64,000 nucleotides of DNA, from positions 1-64,000 of the forward strand of contig CACZJZ010000005.1 of the NCBI GenBank assembly GCA_902781655.1, given 5' to 3'. Positions within the stretch are counted from its first letter, which is position 1; the number at the start of each line of letters is the position of its first letter. A program made the position numbers and the translations under genes. This DNA comes from an uncultured Lachnospiraceae bacterium (GTDB taxonomy: Bacteria > Bacillota > Clostridia > Lachnospirales > Lachnospiraceae). Positions 52,768 to 60,953 of this stretch are shown piece after piece. Below the pieces are notes generated by a model, which saw only the letters and a list, made by a program, of their open reading frames with translations, had not been told where the DNA came from and ran no database searches.

Positions 52768-53688
52768 TCATCCCTTGACAGAACCGACCGTGAGTCCTTT
52801 GACAAAGTATTTTTGGAAGAACGGATAGGCGATGATGACCGGTCCGATGACAATAATGACAGTCGCCATGGTCGCGGACCACTGCGGGATGCTGCCGCCC
52901 ATTGCCGCGATAACGGCAGACGGAATATTCTTGTTGGAAAGCAGTGTCTCGATGGACTTCTGAATTTTGATCAGAAGGAGCTGCAGCGGCTGCTTGCTCT
53001 TCGATTCGATGTACAGATAGGCGTTCTGCCAGTCATTCCAGTAGGTCGTCGCCATCATGAACCCGACCGCGGCTAGCGTGGGCTTCATCAGCGGAAGCGT
53101 GATCTGGAAGAAGGTGCGGTACTCTCCGGCGCCGTCGATCCGCGCCGCATCCATCAGCTCCTCCGGAATGCTGTTCTGAATATAGGTCCGCAGAATGATG
53201 ACATTCATCGTAGTGACGCAGATCGGAAGGATCAGCAGCAGCATGGAATCCTTCAGATGATAGACGCCGGTGAAGATCACATAGCTCGAAAGCTGGCCTC
53301 CGTTAAAGAGCATCGGAATCAGAAGATAGATGCTCAGGCCGTACCGCATACGGAACTGCGGCCGGCTCAGCGAATACGCGAACATCGACATCACCAGCAG
53401 ACCGACAAAGGTGCCGACCACGGTGACAAAAATGGTGACGCCGTAGGAGGTGCCGAGCTGCTTTCCATACCGGAGCACTGCGTTCATGCCTGCCATGGAC
53501 CAGTGCTGCGGAAAATATGTGAAGCCGGACGATTTGAGTTCCTTGTCATCCGTAAAGGCGGAAATGACGGTCAGGACCACCGGAGCTGCACAGAACAATG
53601 TATAGAGCGCGAGGAAGAACCCAAGGATATACTGCCCCACCCCGTTCTTTTTCTTCTTCGGTTTAACCAGAATCTGTTCCTTTGCCAT
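52768..53688 (-). CDS. ABC transporter permease, YtcP type
   Basis: A 306-residue CUT1-type carbohydrate permease with six hydrophobic segments. The ATPase-contact EAA loop is EELMDAARIDGAGEYRTFFQ; the N-terminus is basic (KPKKKKNG) and the C-terminus ends KYFVKGLTVGSVKG, a typical YtcP/LplC ending. GGAGG precedes ATG 53688; the open frame to 53748 overlaps the lplB gene end. It follows lplB by 10 nt and forms a heterodimeric pore with it. No ATPase is encoded here, so a shared MsmX-like ATPase is likely. Confidence 0.9.
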   Translation of the reverse strand: MAKEQILVKPKKKKNGVGQYILGFFLALYTLFCAAPVVLTVISAFTDDKELKSSGFTYFPQHWSMAGMNAVLRYGKQLGTSYGVTIFVTVVGTFVGLLVMSMFAYSLSRPQFRMRYGLSIYLLIPMLFNGGQLSSYVIFTGVYHLKDSMLLLILPICVTTMNVIILRTYIQNSIPEELMDAARIDGAGEYRTFFQITLPLMKPTLAAVGFMMATTYWNDWQNAYLYIESKSKQPLQLLLIKIQKSIETLLSNKNIPSAVIAAMGGSIPQWSATMATVIIVIGPVIIAYPFFQKYFVKGLTVGSVKG

Positions 53689-53698
53689 GACACCCTCC

Positions 53699-54688
53699 TT
53701 AGAACAGCGCGTTTTCCGGGCTGATCCGGTTGACCATCCAGTTCGCAAACAGCATCAGCAGAAGTCCGACCACAGACTGGAAGAACGTCGTCGCAGCCGT
53801 GAACCCAAAATCCGAAATCTTCATGATCGCATTGAGGACATAGCTGTCGATAACCTGCGTGGTACTGTAAAGGTTTCCGGTGTTTCTGGTGACCTGATAG
53901 AACAGACCGGTGTCTGAATGCATGATGTTTCCGACTGAGAGGAGCAGCATGACCGTGATCATCGGAACAAGTGCCGGCAGCGACACATACTTGATCTGCT
54001 GCCACTTGTTCGCGCCGTCGATCTCCGCCGCCTCATAGAGGGAAGTGTCAACACCGGCGAGGACGGACATATAGAGAACCGAGCCATATCCGACGCTGTT
54101 CCACATTTTGACAATCGTCAAAATCAGAGGCCAGTACTGCGGGCTGCGGTAAAAGGCAATTTTATGGCCGTTCGCGGCGAGCGCGTTGCTGACGATACCG
54201 ACCGAGGAGCCGATATAAGCCATGACAATGAACTGAACCGCCGCAAAGGAGACGAAGATCGGGATGATCATGATCGTCTGCATGAATTTGCCGACCTTCT
54301 TGAACGCGAACTGGTCGATCGCAATGGCAAGGACGACATTCAGAAAAGTGCCGAGGGCCGTGAAGATCACATAATACATCAGTGTGTTCTTCGTCATATT
54401 GAGGAAGGTTGACTTCGACGCAAGCAGGAACCTGAAGTTCTGCAGGCCGTTCCACGGGCTGCCGTAGATGCCCCTCGTCATGTCATACTTCTTGAACGCG
54501 AGCACAAGACCGGTCATCGGAACATAGTTGAACAGGAACATGATGATGACAGCCGGCAGAGCCATCACCAGATACGCCCTGTGTTTCCAGGTATTGTGCC
54601 AGAAGCTGTTGCTCTTTGCCTTCCGATAGTCAAATTCCGTCATTTCTGCCGGGCTGCTGCCCTTTGCGGCAGGTTTCGAATTAGCCAT
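53699..54688 (-). CDS. ABC transporter permease, LplB type
   Basis: A 329-residue permease with six hydrophobic helices. LplB features are ALPAVIIMFLFNYVPMTGLV, FKKYDMTRGIYGSPWNGLQN and the EAA loop YEAAEIDGANKWQQIKYVSL. First gene of the importer operon; GGGGAGG lies just before the ATG. Its promoter region carries LacI-type dyads and a long leader hairpin, so expression is probably controlled by sugar or carbon catabolite repression, which is inference. Confidence 0.9.
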   Translation of the reverse strand: MANSKPAAKGSSPAEMTEFDYRKAKSNSFWHNTWKHRAYLVMALPAVIIMFLFNYVPMTGLVLAFKKYDMTRGIYGSPWNGLQNFRFLLASKSTFLNMTKNTLMYYVIFTALGTFLNVVLAIAIDQFAFKKVGKFMQTIMIIPIFVSFAAVQFIVMAYIGSSVGIVSNALAANGHKIAFYRSPQYWPLILTIVKMWNSVGYGSVLYMSVLAGVDTSLYEAAEIDGANKWQQIKYVSLPALVPMITVMLLLSVGNIMHSDTGLFYQVTRNTGNLYSTTQVIDSYVLNAIMKISDFGFTAATTFFQSVVGLLLMLFANWMVNRISPENALF

Positions 54689-54722
54689 ATGCCTCCCCTT
54701 CCGATCCCTTTCTGCTCGCTGT

Positions 54723-54765
54723 GATAAATACGGCGGATTCTTGTCCGCCAGCCGCCATATTTATC
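54723..54765 (-). promoter_or_regulatory. Leader hairpin of lplB
   Basis: GATAAATA-GGCGG pairs with CCGCC-TATTTATC, and a second CCGCC in the loop can pair with GGCGG in an alternative fold. It lies in the 5' leader, about 35 nt before lplB. No T-tract follows. Confidence 0.55.
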
Positions 54766-54808
54766 GGGATCTGGTGAATTTGAATGCAAAATGTTACGAA
54801 AGCTACAC

Positions 54809-54854
54809 GAAAGCGTTCTTTCCTTAAACGTTTTCGTCCCGCGGTATTATTATA
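54809..54854 (-). promoter_or_regulatory. lplB promoter with LacI/CcpA-like operators
   Basis: A perfect -10 TATAAT (54849-54854) on the minus strand has no clear -35. Just downstream, AAACGTTT (54826-54833) is a perfect dyad with a central CG, and GAAAGCGTTCTTTC (54809-54822) resembles a cre site. Both lie at about +9 to +33, where a repressor would block transcription. Confidence 0.5.
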
Positions 54855-55051
54855 TTACACATTTCTTTCGCGATACACTGTTATATTTTGACAAGTTTTT
54901 TACAATTATTATGTTAAATATTTACAACCTCAATTCCGAAACCAGGAGTTTTATCCCATTGTTTCTTTTCTCTCATTTATTATTCTGCGAAATTACGTAA
55001 TCGTTTCGTCCAGCTTTTTCGTGTCATGATTCATCTGCGCACAATAGAAAA

Positions 55052-55104
55052 GCTCCGGATCCTCCGGAATCTGCATAAATAACAGATTCCGGAGGATCCG
55101 GAGC
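55052..55104 (-). terminator. Terminator after the MATE gene
   Basis: A perfect 22-bp inverted repeat (55052-55073 and 55083-55104; each arm contains CTCCGGATCCTCCGGA or its complement) with a 9-nt loop. On the minus strand TTTTCTATTG follows. Confidence 0.9.
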
Positions 55105-55169
55105 AAATTCATTTCATCTACAGCAGGTGGCGGCATCTGTGCCCCGCTTCTCCCGTTTCCAGTGCAGAT

Positions 55170-56618
55170 TCAGCACGCCTCCTGCCCCGATATCGTACCG
55201 CGGCGGTGTGTCCGGTCAGGCCTCCACGCGCCCGTTCGGAACCGGATATAGGTCACAGCCGCGACCAATGTCCAGGTGAACGCTGTGCCGAGCCAGATTC
55301 CCCAGACTCCTACCTGAGGGATCAGGGTCAGTGGCTTCGGGAAAAGAATGCGCCCGGCGCATTCCGTCACGCCGTTGATCAGGGAAAATGCCGCATCCCC
55401 CGCGCCGTTCAGCAGCCCTCGGAACACATAGATCACGCCGAGCGGAAGATAGAACAGACTCGTGAGACGGAGCGCGTGCGCGCCGAGTGCGATCACCGCA
55501 TCGTCCTCCACAAACAGACCGACAATAGCCTTTCCGCCAAACTGCATCACCGGGATCATCGCACACGAAAAGACGAGCATCATCGCAAAGCTCTTCCAGA
55601 CGCCCTGCTGGACGCGGTCCTCTTTCCTCGCGCCGATATTCTGTCCGGTGAAGGTGGAAATGGACATGGACAGAGACTGGTAGGGCTGCTGCACGAGCTG
55701 CTCAATGCGGCTCGTAGCGGTGAATGCGGCGACCACCGTGGATCCGAAGGAATTTACCACGCTCTGCAGAATGACACAGGAAAACGCGATGAGGGAACTC
55801 TGCGCAGCCATCGGCACGCCAATCCGCACGGCTTTCCAGATAATATTGCGGTCCGGAAGAAAGGCCTCCCGCGTCAGCCGGAACAGCGGATTGCGCCGGA
55901 GAGAAAAGAGAAGGCTCCCGATGCCGGACAGCAGTTGCGAGATGATGGTCGCAACACCCGCGCCTGCGACTCCCCAGTGGAACGTCCGTACGAAAAGAAG
56001 GTCGAGTACCACATTCAGAACACTGGCCACAATCAGAAAATAAAGCGGCGTCCGGCTATCCCCAAGTCCACGGAGAATGGCGGAAATGCAGTTATACAGC
56101 GCGACGGCGATGACTCCGACGCACATGATCTGCATATACCCCGTTGACATACCAATGATGTCATCCGGCGTTTTCAGCAGCGCGAGCACGGGCCTTGCAA
56201 AGAGGAACCCAAGCCCGCCCATCAGCAGCGCCGAGGCTGCGATGATATAGCATGCGTTGCCGATGGTTTTGCGAACCTTGTCCTCCTCTCCCGCGCCAAA
56301 ATACTGCGAGATAACAATGCCGACGCCATTGCCGAGGCCGTTGCAGAGGGAAAAGAACATCCAGTTGAGCGAACCGGTGGCGCCGACCGCCGCCAGTGCA
56401 TCCGCGCCGACAAACCGGCCGACGATCATGGAATCCACCATGCTGTACAGCTGCTGGAACACATTGCCGATCAGCATCGGGATCATAAACGCCAGCATCA
56501 GCTGCACCGGATTCCCCTGCGTCATATCCATCACGCCGCTGCCGCGGGAGCTGCTTCCTTTCGCCTCCGCATGGGATATCCTGCCACCTGTGTCCGGATT
56601 ATTCTTGTGAAAATTCAT
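55170..56618 (-). CDS. MATE family efflux transporter
   Basis: A 482-residue exporter with about twelve hydrophobic segments in two homologous halves. MATE features are MTQGNPVQLMLAFMIPMLIG, LYSMVDSMIVGRFVGADALA and the second-half GQNIGARKEDRVQQG. It probably uses a Na+ or H+ gradient to export cationic drugs or metabolites; the substrate is unknown. ATG 56618 is used; a 30-residue hydrophilic N-terminus precedes the usual family start. A dyad TGTTTC/GAAACA (56645-56660) lies 27 bp upstream, a candidate operator. It is followed by a strong terminator. Confidence 0.92.
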   Translation of the reverse strand: MNFHKNNPDTGGRISHAEAKGSSSRGSGVMDMTQGNPVQLMLAFMIPMLIGNVFQQLYSMVDSMIVGRFVGADALAAVGATGSLNWMFFSLCNGLGNGVGIVISQYFGAGEEDKVRKTIGNACYIIAASALLMGGLGFLFARPVLALLKTPDDIIGMSTGYMQIMCVGVIAVALYNCISAILRGLGDSRTPLYFLIVASVLNVVLDLLFVRTFHWGVAGAGVATIISQLLSGIGSLLFSLRRNPLFRLTREAFLPDRNIIWKAVRIGVPMAAQSSLIAFSCVILQSVVNSFGSTVVAAFTATSRIEQLVQQPYQSLSMSISTFTGQNIGARKEDRVQQGVWKSFAMMLVFSCAMIPVMQFGGKAIVGLFVEDDAVIALGAHALRLTSLFYLPLGVIYVFRGLLNGAGDAAFSLINGVTECAGRILFPKPLTLIPQVGVWGIWLGTAFTWTLVAAVTYIRFRTGAWRPDRTHRRGTISGQEAC

Positions 56619-56644
56619 CAAAATTTACTACTTCTTTCTATTTC

Positions 56645-56660
56645 TGTTTCATGCGAAACA
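56645..56660. promoter_or_regulatory. Dyad operator candidate before the MATE gene
   Basis: TGTTTC and GAAACA flank four bases (ATGC), a perfect 6-bp inverted repeat in the leader of the MATE gene. The binding protein is unknown. Confidence 0.4.
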
Positions 56661-56725
56661 CAGGGAACCTGGCCGCGCTCGACTCCGGGCCTGTTACACT
56701 CCGATCCGATTGCTCCGCAGTACTT

Positions 56726-58480
56726 TTACTTTACACGGAACGCAAGGAACTGGCCCGGCGTCAGAACCAGATCTGCCTCCCATTCCTCCTGCGGCTGAAG
56801 ATCGAACGCGCCCTGCACCTTGCGGAAGGAAAGAACGCCATCTCTGCCGTTTATCCACCCCGCGGGGGTAAGGAGCTCAATGTGTTCTGCCGGCTTCAAA
56901 GAATGTACTGTCACACGGACATCGTGGATCGGGTCCTTGACGTAGCGGTACAGAACAAAGGTTCCGTCTTCATACTGGAAAAGCGACAGATTTCTGCCCG
57001 TCACGAAGACGCCGTCCACATTCATGACTCGGCGGAGCGGGTCGAGCGCGCTCTCGGGGATACGGTCGAGATCCGACGGGTTCTCCGGAACCGAGAGGGT
57101 GAACAATCTGCCCGGTCCGTAAGGACTCTTCAGAAACAGACCGGTGTGATAATCGCCGCTTCCGCCATCCAGCAGTGCCCAGGAGGCATTATTGCCATGC
57201 TGCAGATCCGGGAACAGAACCGGCTCCGCGCCGTCAATGTACCCTGCCGGATCGTCCGTCACCCAATAGCGGTCCACGGTGATTTTCCTGCCTGTGTAGC
57301 GAAGCTCGGACAGCTCTTCCCATGCCTTCGCCGGGACCTTCTGTACAAAGCCGCTCGTCACGACGACGTCCCCGCCGGTGAGAAGCTTGTCCTTGATTTT
57401 GCCGAGGATTTCCGGATCCTCGAGGGACGATTCCGTCAGAAGCACCTTGCCCTTGCCAAACGGGAACTGCGGTGTCGCCTCCACCGGAATACCCAGCATG
57501 CCGAGACGCATCTCGAGATGATTTTCTCCGCTGGAATTGTACGGAATGTAGGCAGGAATGCCCACCGGTTTGCCAGCGCCGGAGAGAATCGCATCCAGCT
57601 TATGGAGCTGAATGCCGAGGGGCGCCACAAATTTGTTGTCGATCAGATCTTTCCACTGAAACAGCATGATCTCCCGGGCGCCGGACAGAGCCGTGAGGTA
57701 GGCCTGTTCAAGATAGCGGTCGGTGGACCAGCACTGATACGTGTCAAGCCAGCCTCCGCCGTTACGGCCAGGCGCCGCGTTTTCCATCCACCGCATGAGA
57801 GAGTAGCTGAGATACTCCGGCAGATGCTGGTCCTGATATGCCTGCATGCGCGTCTCCGTGCCTGTGTAAATGGCATCGAAAATATCCTTCTCCTCCTCCG
57901 GCCGATATCCCGTATAGGCGAACGATTCCCGCCAGTTGGGGAATTTGACGACCATCTTCACTTTGGGATTCACCGATTTTGCAGGACCGACAATGAGATT
58001 CTTCGATACGTCCACCATGAGATCCCGGCGGAATTCCTTCCATGTCCTGCTGCCCTTCCGGCGGATGCAATCCTCACAGGTGCAGTTGGTGAAGTAATAA
58101 TCATCCAGAATGACCTCGTCGAAAATGGACGCCGTGAACTCGGACACCTTGCGGATTTTTTCGCGCATAGTCTCGTTGGAATAGCAGTAGGTGCCGAACA
58201 GGCGCTGTCGTTTTTCATCCCCATTTCCAGGAATGTCGTCCGTGACCGTCGTAAATCCGCCAGACACCTCGATGCCATGCTGCTCCAGCAGAGCCTTCCA
58301 CAGCATCACCTGATCTCTGGAAACCCACGTATCGCCGCGGTACGTCTCCAGGTAGACTTTGTCGAGCCCGACATACTTTTCCAGAAAAGCAAGGTCGCTC
58401 TCGATCTGCTCCTTCGTCCCTCGCGCCGTGATCGCTGCAGGGATGTACGTAACCATCTTGAAATTATGATATTGCGCCAT
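56726..58480 (-). CDS. GH42-like TIM-barrel protein, substrate unknown
   Basis: A 584-residue cytoplasmic protein (no signal peptide). Residues about 10-300 look like a TIM barrel (KVYLETYRGDTWVSRDQVML; DEVILDDYYFTNCTCEDCIR; ENAAPGRNGGGWLDTYQCWS); about 310-430 look like the GATase-like domain seen in GH42 enzymes (GKVLLTESSLEDP; GGDVVVTSGFV); the C-terminus is a probable beta sandwich (FVLYRYVKDPIHDVRVTVHS). The CTCEDC cluster could bind zinc. I recall homologues annotated only as hypothetical or permease. Acidic residues in DEVILDDYYF might be catalytic, as inference. GGAGG lies 5 nt before ATG 58480. Confidence 0.75.
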   Translation of the reverse strand: MAQYHNFKMVTYIPAAITARGTKEQIESDLAFLEKYVGLDKVYLETYRGDTWVSRDQVMLWKALLEQHGIEVSGGFTTVTDDIPGNGDEKRQRLFGTYCYSNETMREKIRKVSEFTASIFDEVILDDYYFTNCTCEDCIRRKGSRTWKEFRRDLMVDVSKNLIVGPAKSVNPKVKMVVKFPNWRESFAYTGYRPEEEKDIFDAIYTGTETRMQAYQDQHLPEYLSYSLMRWMENAAPGRNGGGWLDTYQCWSTDRYLEQAYLTALSGAREIMLFQWKDLIDNKFVAPLGIQLHKLDAILSGAGKPVGIPAYIPYNSSGENHLEMRLGMLGIPVEATPQFPFGKGKVLLTESSLEDPEILGKIKDKLLTGGDVVVTSGFVQKVPAKAWEELSELRYTGRKITVDRYWVTDDPAGYIDGAEPVLFPDLQHGNNASWALLDGGSGDYHTGLFLKSPYGPGRLFTLSVPENPSDLDRIPESALDPLRRVMNVDGVFVTGRNLSLFQYEDGTFVLYRYVKDPIHDVRVTVHSLKPAEHIELLTPAGWINGRDGVLSFRKVQGAFDLQPQEEWEADLVLTPGQFLAFRVK

Positions 58481-58509
58481 ATGTCCCTCCAATCATTTTT
58501 CCCCCGCCT

Positions 58510-58567
58510 TCACACCAAAGTCCCGGTTATCTCCATCATATCGGAGAAAGCCGGGACTTTGGTGTGA
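58510..58567. repeat. Long inverted repeat upstream of the GH42-like gene
   Basis: TCACACCAAAGTCCCGG and CCGGGACTTTGGTGTGA form a perfect 17-bp stem, with a weaker CTCC/GGAG stem in the loop. It starts 30 bp before the gene and lies in its probable leader. No T-tract follows on either strand. Confidence 0.75.
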
Positions 58568-58606
58568 GATTAACGTTATTTATAGTAAATTTCTCTTCTC
58601 AGCGCG

Positions 58607-58633
58607 TTCTGTGGCATTACTGCTGCCACAGAA
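58607..58633. other. Hairpin after the MacB-type permease gene
   Basis: TTCTGTGGCA and TGCCACAGAA form a perfect 10-bp stem with a 7-nt loop, just after the permease stop. It lacks a T-tract, so it is a weak terminator or a transcript-stabilising stem. Confidence 0.5.
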
Positions 58634-58637
58634 GCAA

Positions 58638-59936
58638 TTATTCATACCGGAGCGCCTCGATCGGATCCATCTTCGCCGCCTTATTCGCCGGATAATAGCC
58701 AAAGAAGATGCCGATGGCAAGCGACACACCGATGGCGAGTCCGATGGCGCCGACCGGCACCGCGATGGAATAGCCCATGACGCGGCATCCGACCATGCCG
58801 CCGATCAGACCGCCCACAATACCGATGACGCCACCGATCACGCACATCACCGCCGCCTCGATGATAAACTGCTGTCGGATGGCGCTGCGCTTCGCCCCCA
58901 TGGCCTTGCGCGTACCGATCTCCCGGGTGCGTTCGGTGATCGTCACGGTCATGATGTTCATGACGCCGATGCCGCCGACCAGCAGAGCGATCGCGGCGAT
59001 CAGGGAGATCGTGGTCGTCTGCTGCTGCATGTACTTCTTCGCCTCGTCGATCATTTCCTTGTTGCTGTATCCATCCACCACGACATCGGCATCCGCGCTG
59101 AACTGCCCCTGCATGTAGTTTTTCAGCTCGGTCGTGAAGGAAGCGATATCCGTGCCGTCCACCGCCTGCAGCGTGAAATAGTTGATAGCAGTGGGATCAT
59201 ACATGACATCGTCGGTGAGTGAGGACAGGACGAGCGCTTTGCAGGTTTTGTATGGAACAAACACCGGGGTGTACATTTCCTTCAGATCCTTGTTGGACAT
59301 CTGCCGCATATAAGAGGCGTCGATGTTGAACGAATATACCCCCGCGATGGTATAGGACTGCACGGAGTCGTCATCGTCGCTAGTCCCCATGAGCTGAATT
59401 TCTTTTCCCACCGCGCCGTCGTAATTGCCCGCGAACAGATTGTCGACCAGCATCGTCGAAACAAGACAGGTGTTCGTGGCATTATTCAGAGCATCCGCGC
59501 TGAAAAAGCCCCCCGCTTTCAGCTTGACGTTCTGCACCGTGAAGTGTCCGTTGTTCACTCCCTCCATGGAAACATTGGCGAATTCCTGCTCCGCCCTGTC
59601 GGTGGAGATCACAGCCTTATAGGAATTGCCATACAGGTCAAAATCAATGGCGGCTATCTGGTCACCATATTTGTCGCACATTTTCTGCAGCATCGGAATG
59701 GTGAAGCTGTAGCTGGGCGTATTCTCATCGTAGCTGTTCTGATACATATAGAGCTGGATATTGTTGACCCCGCCCGCCGCATATTGCTGCTCCATCTGTT
59801 TCGTCTGTCCCGCGCCGATGGTCTCGATCGCCACCACCGCGCCGACGCCGATCATGATGCCAAGCATGGTCAGAAACGTCCTCATCTTGTTGGCTGTGAG
59901 ACTGTGAAGCGCGAGCCGTATATTTTCCAGAAACAT
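58638..59936 (-). CDS. MacB-type ABC permease (FtsX family)
   Basis: A 432-residue permease of the MacB/FtsX type: one N-terminal helix (RTFLTMLGIMIGVGAVVAIE), a large extracellular domain (about 45-305) and three C-terminal helices including LLVGGIGVMNIMTVTITERT and the coupling segment REIGTRKAMGAKRSAIRQQF. It ends with the usual PANKAAKMDPIEALRYE. With the ATPase and the MacA-like adaptor it should form a mechanotransmission-type exporter of peptides, toxins or antimicrobials in a Gram-positive envelope. Confidence 0.93.
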   Translation of the reverse strand: MFLENIRLALHSLTANKMRTFLTMLGIMIGVGAVVAIETIGAGQTKQMEQQYAAGGVNNIQLYMYQNSYDENTPSYSFTIPMLQKMCDKYGDQIAAIDFDLYGNSYKAVISTDRAEQEFANVSMEGVNNGHFTVQNVKLKAGGFFSADALNNATNTCLVSTMLVDNLFAGNYDGAVGKEIQLMGTSDDDDSVQSYTIAGVYSFNIDASYMRQMSNKDLKEMYTPVFVPYKTCKALVLSSLTDDVMYDPTAINYFTLQAVDGTDIASFTTELKNYMQGQFSADADVVVDGYSNKEMIDEAKKYMQQQTTTISLIAAIALLVGGIGVMNIMTVTITERTREIGTRKAMGAKRSAIRQQFIIEAAVMCVIGGVIGIVGGLIGGMVGCRVMGYSIAVPVGAIGLAIGVSLAIGIFFGYYPANKAAKMDPIEALRYE

Positions 59937-59957
59937 CGTTTTCTCAGCGCCTCCCTG

Positions 59958-60953
59958 TCACCGGATGCCGTCTTCCGAATCATCCACCCCGTCTGTCTGA
60001 TCTGCTGTCTTCCTCTGTTTCGGCGAATCCGCCGGTCGAATCTGATGATCCTGCGCTTCCTTTTCCTGCTCTGCTTTCTCCGCAGCCTTCGATTCCAGTG
60101 TGAATTCGTGCTCCCGATCCGCCTTGCTGCCTCTCCGCTCCCCGACGATCCGGCCGTCCACCAGCGTCAGGACGCGCTCCGCCTCCTCCGCGAGAGTAGT
60201 GGAGTGCGTGATCATGACAATCGTACGTTTCTGTTCCTCATGAAGCTGATGAAAAAGATTCATGACCGTGCGGCTTGTCTGCGAATCCAGCGCACCGGTC
60301 GGCTCGTCTGCCAGAATGATGGAAGGATCGTTCGCCATCGCCCGCGCAATCGCGACTCTCTGCTGCTGACCTCCGGAGAGCTCTGCCGGCGTGTGATCCA
60401 TCCGATCCGCCATTCCGACCATCTCCAGCAGCTGTGCGGCGCGCTCCATACGCTCCTCCACCGGAACTCCTGCGTAGAGCATCGGCATGGCGACATTCTC
60501 CAGTGCCGTCGTCCTGGCAATCAGATTGTATGTCTGAAAAACGAATCCGATTTCGCGGTTGCGTATCTCCGCGAGTGCATCCTCCGACGCCTCGCTGACA
60601 TCCTCCCCGCGCATCAGATAGCTGCCCTCCGTCGGATGATCCAGCAGCCCGATCTGATTCATCAGTGTGCTCTTTCCGGACCCGGATTCTCCGACGATGC
60701 AGATAAAATCGCCGTCGTAAATATCCATGGTGATGCCGTGAAGAACCTCGAGCTCATTCTCTGTACCGATATTAAACCGCTTCACGATATGCTCAAGATG
60801 AATGACCGGCTCCCGGCTGTCCGCCCCGCTCTTTCTTCCGTCCCGGCTCTCTGCTGCGGCATCCTCTTCAAGAAGCTCCAGCACCTCATCCGCTTCCGTC
60901 TCCGCCGAAGAAGACTGTCCGGTTGTTTTGCGATGTTTTATCCACAGTCTCAT
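59958..60953 (-). CDS. MacB-type ABC transporter ATPase
   Basis: The 331-residue protein has a standard ATPase core (about 50-275): Walker A IVGESGSGKSTLMNQIGLLD, Q-loop FVFQTYNLIARTTALENV, signature LSGGQQQRVAIARAMANDP and Walker B IILADEPTGALD with ITHSTTLAEEA. Extra tails are present: about 45 acidic residues at the N-terminus and about 55 charged residues at the C-terminus. The stop of the adaptor gene overlaps its ATG, and the permease gene follows after 21 nt. Confidence 0.94.
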   Translation of the reverse strand: MRLWIKHRKTTGQSSSAETEADEVLELLEEDAAAESRDGRKSGADSREPVIHLEHIVKRFNIGTENELEVLHGITMDIYDGDFICIVGESGSGKSTLMNQIGLLDHPTEGSYLMRGEDVSEASEDALAEIRNREIGFVFQTYNLIARTTALENVAMPMLYAGVPVEERMERAAQLLEMVGMADRMDHTPAELSGGQQQRVAIARAMANDPSIILADEPTGALDSQTSRTVMNLFHQLHEEQKRTIVMITHSTTLAEEAERVLTLVDGRIVGERRGSKADREHEFTLESKAAEKAEQEKEAQDHQIRPADSPKQRKTADQTDGVDDSEDGIR

